64,000 nucleotides of DNA from Mycobacterium sp. DL440 (GTDB lineage: Bacteria; Actinomycetota; Actinomycetes; Mycobacteriales; Mycobacteriaceae). The stretch lies in the NCBI RefSeq assembly GCF_011745145.1, contig NZ_CP050191.1, positions 2,098,984 through 2,162,983 of the forward strand, in the 5' to 3' direction. Below, piece by piece: positions 38,032-44,704 of the stretch; position 1 is the first letter of the stretch, and every line of letters begins with the position of its first letter. The notes under the pieces were generated by a model. That model was not told where the DNA came from. It saw nothing but the letters and a program-made list of their open reading frames with translations, and searched no databases. The position numbers and the translations under genes are program-made.

Positions 38032-38060
38032 ACGTGAGGTGAGCCGGGTCGTGGCTCACG

Positions 38061-38849
38061 TCAGATGCTGTTCAGACCCTTGGCAATCAACATGACACCG
38101 GCCAATATGCACATGGCCACCAAGATCTTTCGATGATGAGTCCAGGCCCAGTCGTGCAACCGTTGCAGGACGGCTTCGGTTTTCGTAGGTGCGGCCAGAT
38201 AGCTGACGAGAACGATCTCGACCACCGCAAGCATTCCGATGACGAACGCGATGGTGGCGGTGATCTGCGTGCCGACCGCAGCTCCTGAGACGACGACGAT
38301 CGCGAGGAGGAACAGTGCCACGTCGGGTGGCGCCCCGGCAAAGGAGAAGCCGACCACGAACGAGACCCACAGGGACCCGCTCTCCCACGCATCGTGGCCG
38401 CGCCGCAGCAGTCGACGGAAGAAGGACCCGCCGTCTGTCGGCGCATCCTGCGCGCGGGCCAGGAGTCGCGAGACCGGCGTCGCCGTATCAGCGTCCATGA
38501 CCAGGGTCGACGCGCCGCCGTCCGAAGCCGGCAGCTTTGCGCGCTGACGCACCCAGAAGTGCACTGTCAGCAGCGTGGCAGTTGTCAGCGCGACCACACC
38601 CATGCCGATTTGGATGTAACCGCCCGTGGAACTCTTTGCCCAGGCTTCGGCCGTCGATTTGAACATCGGAGTCGCATGCAGCAGCGTCAGCGGAATCACC
38701 AAGGTGGGAATGCATGCAGTCACACAGCCGGCGCCGAACATCAGCAGGTTCTGTACGGGTCGTGGCCGCGAGATCACGAGCAGGGTGATGCCGAGGCGCA
38801 TGGGGTCGAGCCCAACAAGAATTCCTAGAGCAAGCACCGATCCCCACAC
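38061..38849 (-). CDS. gap: GAP/Sap-family membrane protein 2
   Basis: Second 262-residue GAP paralog on the minus strand, of exactly the same length as the first. It opens MWGSVLALGILVGLDPMRLG followed by TLLVISRPRPVQNLLMFGAGC, the family N-terminal helix pair. The central loop (about 105-145) is hydrophilic and the three C-terminal helices end at GVMLIAKGLNSI. Having two in one cluster suggests a heteromeric pair or two substrates. It is divergent from the next methyltransferase, with a shared intergenic region of about 200 bases. Confidence 0.88.
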   Translation of the reverse strand: MWGSVLALGILVGLDPMRLGITLLVISRPRPVQNLLMFGAGCVTACIPTLVIPLTLLHATPMFKSTAEAWAKSSTGGYIQIGMGVVALTTATLLTVHFWVRQRAKLPASDGGASTLVMDADTATPVSRLLARAQDAPTDGGSFFRRLLRRGHDAWESGSLWVSFVVGFSFAGAPPDVALFLLAIVVVSGAAVGTQITATIAFVIGMLAVVEIVLVSYLAAPTKTEAVLQRLHDWAWTHHRKILVAMCILAGVMLIAKGLNSI

Positions 38850-39011
38850 CGCCGAAACACTACCTGGTTGCTCCGGCCAGTCGGCTCTTTTTGAGCGCCG
38901 GGGTGGTCTGAACGGTCCTCGTACGCCAAAGTCGGTTTGCCAGCGTCAACTTCGCTAGCGCGCCGACCGTGGTGGCGTTCCGGTTTCGGCCCGGCGGCAG
39001 ACCTCGAACGG

Positions 39012-39017
39012 TATGCT
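39012..39017 (+). promoter_or_regulatory. -10 element before the Cys-rich methyltransferase
   Basis: TATGCT matches TANNNT and lies 35 bases before the chosen GTG start at 39053, with GAGG at 39041-39044 as ribosome-binding site between them. It lies in the divergent region with gap 2. Confidence 0.35.
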
Positions 39018-39052
39018 GCCGCGGTGGAATCGAGTTCTCTGAGGATGGCCGA

Positions 39053-40033
39053 GTGTCCGCGATAACCAGAGATTGCCGGTTATGCGGATCGACCGGCCCC
39101 CATCCGGCAATTGAAGTTCGCGAGATGATGTTCGGCACTCGGGAATCATTTGAATATTTCTGCTGCGCTGCGTGCGATACGTTGCAGATTCACAATGCGC
39201 TTGAGGGTGCAGAACTCATGCGTCACTATCCCTCAAACTACTACTCGCACAACGCGTCAGCGCAACCGGGCGCTTTTCGCTGGCTGGTCACACAGCACGA
39301 CGAATATAAGCTGCGTGGCGGCAATCGGATGCTCGGCGCATTCATCAACGCGCGGGTGTCGGAGGGCATGTTCCGCGTGCTCCTCGGGGGCGACGTCGTC
39401 ACGATGCTCGCTCAATTGGCAGTTGAGCGTGACGCGCGAATTCTGGACGTCGGCTGTGGCTCGGGTGGACTGCTTGACCGTCTGACCAGAATTGGATTCA
39501 ATAATTTGCGCGGCGCGGACCCGTTCATCGAGGCCGATGCCGTGTCGGCTGAAGGTGCGCCACTGATGAAGGCAGATTTGAGCGACGTCGCCGGCAAGTA
39601 CGACCTCATAATGTTCAATCATTCCCTCGAACACGTTCCCGATCCGGTCGCGACTCTCAAGGTGGCGTCCGAGAAGCTCGCCCCGGGAGGCATGTGCCTG
39701 GCTCGTGTGCCGACGACCTCATCGGAAGCCTGGACCACCTACCGGGCGGACTGGGTGCAAGCCGATGCGCCTCGACACATGGTCATACCTTCACGTCAGG
39801 GGATGGCAATGGCGGCCGAGAGGGCTGGGATGCGGGTGGTTCGAACGTTTGATGATTCGAATTTGGGCCAGTTCCTCGGCAGTGAAGCCTATCGACGTGA
39901 CGTTGCAGTGACCGACCCCAAGGTTCTGCGAATGTTTGGACCCAGGCAGTTGTGGGAGTGGGAGAAACGCGCACAATTGCTCAACGGGCGGGGGCGGGGC
40001 GACCAGACGGGGTTTGTCTTACAGGCGATGTAA
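39053..40033 (+). CDS. SAM methyltransferase with N-terminal Cys4 zinc-like motif
   Basis: 326 residues from GTG 39053, eight bases after GAGG. The N-terminus has paired cysteines CRLCG and FCCAACDTL, as in methyltransferases with a putative zinc-binding domain found in sugar-modifying clusters. Motif I is ILDVGCGSGGLLDRL, followed by YDLIMFNHSLEHVPDP typical of the methyltransf_23 group. C-terminal residues include DAPRHMVIPSRQGM. A role in methylating a deoxysugar, perhaps at nucleotide level, is inference. Local base composition looks less G+C rich than the neighbours near 39120-39330. Confidence 0.78.
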   Translation: MSAITRDCRLCGSTGPHPAIEVREMMFGTRESFEYFCCAACDTLQIHNALEGAELMRHYPSNYYSHNASAQPGAFRWLVTQHDEYKLRGGNRMLGAFINARVSEGMFRVLLGGDVVTMLAQLAVERDARILDVGCGSGGLLDRLTRIGFNNLRGADPFIEADAVSAEGAPLMKADLSDVAGKYDLIMFNHSLEHVPDPVATLKVASEKLAPGGMCLARVPTTSSEAWTTYRADWVQADAPRHMVIPSRQGMAMAAERAGMRVVRTFDDSNLGQFLGSEAYRRDVAVTDPKVLRMFGPRQLWEWEKRAQLLNGRGRGDQTGFVLQAM

Positions 40034-40246
40034 GGCGTTGGATCGCGAGCGGTAGCGCTGCCGGAAAACCTCTCTGGCACAATCGATCCAGCTGTTCTGC
40101 ACGAGGTGTGCGCACGGCTTGTCTTGTTCTGCGCAACAGGTGGATCAATTTCTGCAGAGGCAATCAGCAAATCGATCCGGGTAGTGCCGGCTCGAGGCTA
40201 GAGTCACTCGAACCTACTGGAAAAACAAGCTGGGGGCCCTTTTCAC

Positions 40247-41086
40247 GTGACCGATCTCGACGTCCGATCGCTGTACCTCGACCTGATGCGAGGCAACCTC
40301 ACCAGGTACGGGATGCACGAACGTATGCCCGCGCAGTGGACGCTGCGGCGACGGCTTTACTTCAAGACCCTCAATCGCATGATGGTTCGCGGCGGGGCGC
40401 ACCGACTCGCACGCGCCACTCCGAACGAGAACCGCAGCACGCTCGTTCAGCACAAGCGAGACCTGGGCATAGATTGGCCGGCCGAGGCCGAGACCATGAT
40501 CGGAATGCAGAGGCTCTCCAGCCTTCAGCAGTGCGTTGAGACCGTACTGGCTGAGGACATCCCAGGTGACCTGATCGAATGTGGAGTGTGGCGGGGCGGG
40601 GCCTGCATCCTGATGCGTGCGGTACTGGCTGCCTATGGCGACGAGACGCGAAGTGTCTGGGTGGCGGATTCGTTTGAGGGCCTGCCACCTGCAGACCCCG
40701 AGAACTACAAAGCGGACAAGGGCCTCAGGACGCAGAGCCTTTCCGGGATCCTTGGTGTCTCCGAAACTGAGGTCAGGGCCAACTTCCAGCGCTACGGACT
40801 GCTGGACGATCAGGTCCGCTTTCTTCCTGGGTGGTTCAAGGACACCCTGCACGATGCGCCGATCGATCGCATCGCTGTGCTGCGGGTCGATGGTGATCTC
40901 TATGAATCCACGATTCAAGCGCTTGAGGGGCTCTACCCGCGGCTGTCTCCAGGGGGATTCTGCATCATCGACGACTACCACGATCTCAAGCCGTGCAGAC
41001 AAGCCGTCACCGACTACCGGGCGGAGCATGGGATCACTGCCGAGATCGTCGACATCGACGGGACTGCTGTGCTTTGGCGCAAGTAG
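40247..41086 (+). CDS. TylF/MycF-type sugar O-methyltransferase (Rmt-like)
   Basis: 279 residues, start GTG 40247. The order of motifs IPGDLIECGVWRGGACILMR, VWVADSFEGLPPAD, VLRVDGDLYEST and FCIIDDYHDLKPCRQAV matches metal-dependent TylF/MycF O-methyltransferases and the Rmt enzymes that methylate rhamnose on GPLs. The aspartates in VDGDLY and IIDDYHD are the expected magnesium ligands and catalytic acid. It is followed after 37 bases by glycosyltransferase C. The 213 bases before it contain no gene. Confidence 0.87.
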   Translation: MTDLDVRSLYLDLMRGNLTRYGMHERMPAQWTLRRRLYFKTLNRMMVRGGAHRLARATPNENRSTLVQHKRDLGIDWPAEAETMIGMQRLSSLQQCVETVLAEDIPGDLIECGVWRGGACILMRAVLAAYGDETRSVWVADSFEGLPPADPENYKADKGLRTQSLSGILGVSETEVRANFQRYGLLDDQVRFLPGWFKDTLHDAPIDRIAVLRVDGDLYESTIQALEGLYPRLSPGGFCIIDDYHDLKPCRQAVTDYRAEHGITAEIVDIDGTAVLWRK

Positions 41087-41123
41087 CGAAAGGCGTTGGA
41101 TCCGTGAGAGGCCAGATTCTGCA

Positions 41124-42389
41124 ATGAAGATTGTCCTGGCAAGCTACGGAACACGCGGTGATATCGAGCCCTGTGTCGCCGTGGGCCGCGAGTTGCTGCG
41201 CCGCGGACACGACGTGCACATGGCTGTCCCTCCCGACCTCGTCGGCTTCGCCGAGGCGGCCGGGCCGACAGCGGTGCCGTACGGGCCGGATCTGCAGGCG
41301 GTGCTGGATGCGCACCGCGACTTCTGGACCCATTTCTTCCGTAATTTCTGGAAGGTCCGCGAAATGATCAGGTTGCGGCGCGAAGTTGTGGCGCCCTTCC
41401 ATCAGTGCTGGAAGGACATCATCGCCACGCTGACGTCGCTCGCCGACGGCGCAGACCTGCTGTTCACCGGCGTGAATTTCGAGGACGCCGCGGGCAACGT
41501 CGCTGAGTACTACGACATTCCGCTCGCCACGCTGCACCTGTTCCCGCTTCGGGCCAATGGCCATTTCATACCGTTTTTGCCCGGGCCGCTGGGCCGTGCC
41601 GCGATGAAAGCGTCCGAATGGGTTGCATGGCGCAACGCCAAGAAGGTCGAGGGCATACAGCGGGGTGAACTGGCTTTGCCAAAGGCCACATCGCCCTCGC
41701 CGTGGCGGCTCAGCGAACGCGGTTGCCTGGAAATCCAGGGGTATGACGAAGCTTGTTTTCCCGGGTTGGCCGGCGAATGGACCCAATGGTCTGGTCAACG
41801 GCCCTTTGTCGGTGCCTTGACGATGAATCTGCCCGGGGATTCAGATGACGAGGTCGCCTCGTGGCTCGCCGCGGGAACACCACCCATATTCTTCGGCTTT
41901 GGCAGTTTGCCGATGGAATCGGGTGTTGAAACACTTGCCATGATCACCGCGGCCTGCGCACAGCTGGGCGAGCGGGCATTGGTGTGTTCTGCTGGAACCG
42001 ACTTCAGCCACGTCCCGCAGCCGGACCATGTCAAGGTGGTCGGCGCGATGAATTACTCGTCGGCCTTCCCCGCCTGCCGCGCGGTCGTGCATCACGGCGG
42101 GCTGGGCACGACTGCCGCGGGGTTACGCGCGGGGGTTCCCACGTTGATCTTGTCGACGGATCTCGATCAGACGCTGTGGGGAACTCGAGTCAAACGACTG
42201 AAGGTGGGCACCGCCCGGCGCTTTTCGGCCACCACCGAAAAATCCCTGGTCGAAGATCTGCGCACGATCCTTGAGCCACAATATGCAGCCCGGGCCCGCG
42301 AGATGGCCACCCGGATGACCGACCCCGCCGACAGTATTGGGACCACGGCCGATCTCGTGGAGAAACTCGCTGGTCTCGGTCGGCCGTGA
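41124..42389 (+). CDS. GPL-type glycosyltransferase C (GT1 family)
   Basis: 421 residues, third paralog. MKIVLASYGTRGDIEPCVAVG opens the protein and AVVHHGGLGTTAAGLRAGVPTLI with STDLDQTLWG marks the donor site. It is very similar to glycosyltransferase B in the donor half and to A in its N-terminal acceptor half (PPDLVGFAEAAGPTAVPYGPD versus PPDLVAFSEAAGLATVPYGPD). That mosaic suggests recombination among the copies. It converges with the P450 gene after 15 bases. Confidence 0.88.
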   Translation: MKIVLASYGTRGDIEPCVAVGRELLRRGHDVHMAVPPDLVGFAEAAGPTAVPYGPDLQAVLDAHRDFWTHFFRNFWKVREMIRLRREVVAPFHQCWKDIIATLTSLADGADLLFTGVNFEDAAGNVAEYYDIPLATLHLFPLRANGHFIPFLPGPLGRAAMKASEWVAWRNAKKVEGIQRGELALPKATSPSPWRLSERGCLEIQGYDEACFPGLAGEWTQWSGQRPFVGALTMNLPGDSDDEVASWLAAGTPPIFFGFGSLPMESGVETLAMITAACAQLGERALVCSAGTDFSHVPQPDHVKVVGAMNYSSAFPACRAVVHHGGLGTTAAGLRAGVPTLILSTDLDQTLWGTRVKRLKVGTARRFSATTEKSLVEDLRTILEPQYAARAREMATRMTDPADSIGTTADLVEKLAGLGRP

Positions 42390-42404
42390 CACCAGTCGTC
42401 TGCG

Positions 42405-43811
42405 TTACTGCGGCGAGTCGCGCGACCCGTGAACGTTGGCCGGGCAATGCTGTGTCGTTGCTGGTTGTGATGCCGGCTCGGTGTCCCGGATCGCGCGGAC
42501 ATGGATCACTCCGCCGCGGTGTGGAACGAACGTGACGTGTTTCGCCCGCGGCTTCTCATCTGCCGCGGCGGTGGTGCTCAACTCGACCCGACGCAGGATC
42601 TCACGAAGCACGAGTCGTATCTCGACCATCGCGAATGTGGCACCGAGGCAGCGGCGGTTTCCGCCGCCGAACGGCAGCCAGGTGGTCGGGCTCAGGGAGG
42701 CGCCGAGCATTCGGTCCGGGTCGAAGCGGTCCGGATCCGCGTACACCTCGGCGCTCGAGTGCACCAGTCCGATCGCCGGGTCGACCATCACGCCGGACGG
42801 CAACCTGTAGCCGCCGATCTCGGTCGGCTCCTTGAGAACCCGGCCAGAGCTGAACAGCACCGGGCGGATCCGCAGCGTCTCCTTGATCACCGCGTCGAGG
42901 TACTCGTCTCCGGCAGCGTCGCCTGCCGCGCTGGCATCTGCGGCGCGCACTGCCTTGGCCAGCGCCGCCGGATGACGGGTAAGCCGCTCCAACGCCCAGG
43001 ACAGTGCCGTCGCGGTGGTCTCGTGTCCAGCCGCGATCGCCGTCAGGAGCTGGTCGCGCAGTTCGCTGTCGGAGAGCGTGCGGCCGTCGTCGCCGGTGGC
43101 GCGGATCAGCATGGCAAGCACGTCAGTGCGTTCGGCCAGGTCTGGGTCGGCACGACGGTCGGCGATCTCGGCATAGAGCAGGGCGTCGGCTTCTGCGAAT
43201 CTCCGACCGACTCCTCGCCACGGGCGATGCCGCCGCAGGCTCGGCTTCGTAATTGCCGGTGTTTCCCACGGTTTCATGTAGAGCAACCGAGGCACCACCC
43301 TGCGCAGGGCGGCCAGGCGCGCCGGGTCGCTGGCACCGATGACTGTCCGCAAGATCACCTCGAGGGTGATCTCGGTCGTCTTGGGCGCCACAGGGAAGCT
43401 CTTGTCTATCTGCCAATCGGCGACGTTCGCGGCAGCGATCTCGACCATTTGAGCAGCCTGGTTTGCGACCGCGTCGCGATGAAAAGCCGGCATTGTCAGG
43501 CGGCGCAGGGTGTGGTGCGCGTCCCCGTCGAGCACAAACAGCGAACTCTCACCTAAAAGTCCACGGAAAAACCAATGTGCTTCGCCGGAATGAAAGACCC
43601 GAGGGTCGCCGGCGTACACCGTCTTGATGTCGGCAGGATCTGCGAGGTATACGACCGTGCCGGACAGCGGAATTCGCAGCGTGAACATGTTCCCGTAGCG
43701 GCGCTGACATCCGCGCAGAAAGCGCAAACCGAAGCCGGCCATCAACGCGGACTGCACCACCATGGGAAGCGGCGGTCCGGGCGGCAGGTCGGTTTTCGCG
43801 GCGTAGCTCAC
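42405..43811 (-). CDS. Cytochrome P450
   Basis: 468 residues. Haem loop WLPFGGGNRRCLGATFA with the ligand Cys388, oxygen-binding I-helix AGHETTATALSW, and ExxR as KETLRIRPV. The proline-rich N-terminus LPPGPPLP resembles membrane-associated classes such as CYP138 or CYP136. The start is GTG 43811. Encoded against the biosynthetic genes and next to the NRPS control region, so it may hydroxylate the acyl chain or a residue of the peptide, but neither is shown. No ferredoxin gene is adjacent. Confidence 0.85.
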   Translation of the reverse strand: MSYAAKTDLPPGPPLPMVVQSALMAGFGLRFLRGCQRRYGNMFTLRIPLSGTVVYLADPADIKTVYAGDPRVFHSGEAHWFFRGLLGESSLFVLDGDAHHTLRRLTMPAFHRDAVANQAAQMVEIAAANVADWQIDKSFPVAPKTTEITLEVILRTVIGASDPARLAALRRVVPRLLYMKPWETPAITKPSLRRHRPWRGVGRRFAEADALLYAEIADRRADPDLAERTDVLAMLIRATGDDGRTLSDSELRDQLLTAIAAGHETTATALSWALERLTRHPAALAKAVRAADASAAGDAAGDEYLDAVIKETLRIRPVLFSSGRVLKEPTEIGGYRLPSGVMVDPAIGLVHSSAEVYADPDRFDPDRMLGASLSPTTWLPFGGGNRRCLGATFAMVEIRLVLREILRRVELSTTAAADEKPRAKHVTFVPHRGGVIHVRAIRDTEPASQPATTQHCPANVHGSRDSPQ

Positions 43812-44206
43812 TTTTAGCGTGATCCCTAGCTAGTAGACGGTACAGGTGCTGACGGGCCGACGGCCTCGGATTGCAACTGACGCGGATTGCCGGTCGAGGG
43901 GGAGCACCCGCCCCGGGGTCGATCCACGGTCGCAGATCCGGGTTCTACGGTAGCTCCCAACCGTACGGTGTCGGGTTGGGTAACGGGCGCTTTCGGCGGA
44001 GACATCACCATCGCGGGTGACCCCGGCAGTGGCGGGCACGTTTGTCTTCAACCTGGTTCGGATGACGGCCATTAGTTCCCGTTCTCCGGGCGAAATGCTG
44101 TGCTGGCGCTCAGCATGTTTTGATCAGTTGAATTCGTCTCGCCGAAGGCTCGTAGGGGTCGAATCGGTGCTGCGATGTCGGCTCGCAGGGACCGGGGTTT
44201 CGTCGC

Positions 44207-44408
44207 TCAGCAAATATTTGTCCTGCGGCAGCAGCCACGTCAATCGGCGCTGGTGGCTGCGTGCGTAGTGGAGCAATGCGTTGCTGACCGTGCGCTAGTG
44301 GCTAATTCGCTATGTTAACGGTGCCGGTGGCGGAGCGCGCGGCATCGCGCGTAGTAGGCTGGGCGGCAGTCAGCAAATATTGACGATTTTCCTAAAACTG
44401 CTTGCTGA
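44207..44408. repeat. Four-copy TCAGCAA element cluster
   Basis: TCAGCAA occurs on the plus strand at 44207-44213 and 44370-44376 and on the minus strand (TTGCTGA) at 44281-44287 and 44402-44408. The first and third copies extend identically as TCAGCAAATATT. The second, third and fourth share the eighth base (GTCAGCAA). The last two form an inverted pair spanning 44369-44409, and the last overlaps the -35 element of mbtH. Four copies in 200 bases are far more than expected by chance. Confidence 0.6.
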
Positions 44409-44429
44409 CCCCCCTGTCTGCGTTAGGTT
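44402..44429 (+). promoter_or_regulatory. Predicted promoter of mbtH and the NRPS gene
   Basis: TTGCTG (44402-44407) and TAGGTT (44424-44429) are separated by 16 bases and fit -35 and mycobacterial -10 elements. Transcription would start near 44436, giving a leader of about 38 bases to the GTG of mbtH. Confidence 0.5.
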
Positions 44430-44443
44430 TAGAACGTGTTCCA
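44430..44443 (+). promoter_or_regulatory. KstR-type palindromic operator
   Basis: TAGAACGTGTTCCA fits the mycobacterial KstR consensus TNNAACNNGTTNNA at every fixed position. It begins at the end of the predicted -10 and covers the predicted transcription start, where a TetR-type repressor would block transcription. It is 31 bases before mbtH. The match is seen in the sequence; binding by KstR or a relative is inference. Confidence 0.5.
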
Positions 44444-44473
44444 TTTAACTCGCCCTGATGGTCTGGAGAACTG

Positions 44474-44704
44474 GTGAGCATCAATCCATTCGACGACGAC
44501 AACGGCAGTTTTTTCGTCCTGATCAACGACGAGGAGCAACACAGCTTGTGGCCGGCCTTTGCAGATGTTCCGGCCGGCTGGCGCGTGGTTTACGGCGAGG
44601 CGGATCGCGCCTCGTGCCTGGAGTACATCGAGCAACACTGGGCTGACATCCGGCCGAAGAGTCTCCGCGAGAGGTTGGCACAGGGTCGGACTGTTGATCA
44701 GTAA
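44474..44704 (+). CDS. mbtH: MbtH-like protein
   Basis: Small activator of NRPS adenylation domains, 76 residues. The family pattern is complete: [19 protein letters not shown], the Leu in SCLEYI, and HWADIRP at the end. GTG 44474 follows GGAG at a suitable distance. The stop at 44702-44704 lies inside the beginning of the NRPS gene, so the two are co-translated. It is the only carrier-free helper visible; no fatty acyl-AMP ligase appears in the window. Confidence 0.95.
   Translation: MSINPFDDDNGSFFVLINDEEQHSLWPAFADVPAGWRVVYGEADRASCLEYIEQHWADIRPKSLRERLAQGRTVDQ

Larger units (their letters stand above)
43812..44473. other. Regulatory non-coding region between the P450 and mbtH
   Basis: About 660 bases without a supported gene; the small open frames have no family features. 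It must contain the P450 promoter (leftward) and the mbtH-NRPS promoter (rightward). It holds the palindrome CTAGCTAG at 43826-43833, four copies of TCAGCAA in both orientations between 44207 and 44408, CAAATATTTG (44211-44220, a perfect palindrome) and a KstR-type box at 44430-44443. The part after about 44270 is less G+C rich than the coding regions. Confidence 0.6.

Noticed and set aside
43887..44268. Two small plus-strand open frames (62 and 83 codons) before mbtH
   Set aside because: No ribosome-binding site or family features; they lie in the region with repeats and promoter elements.
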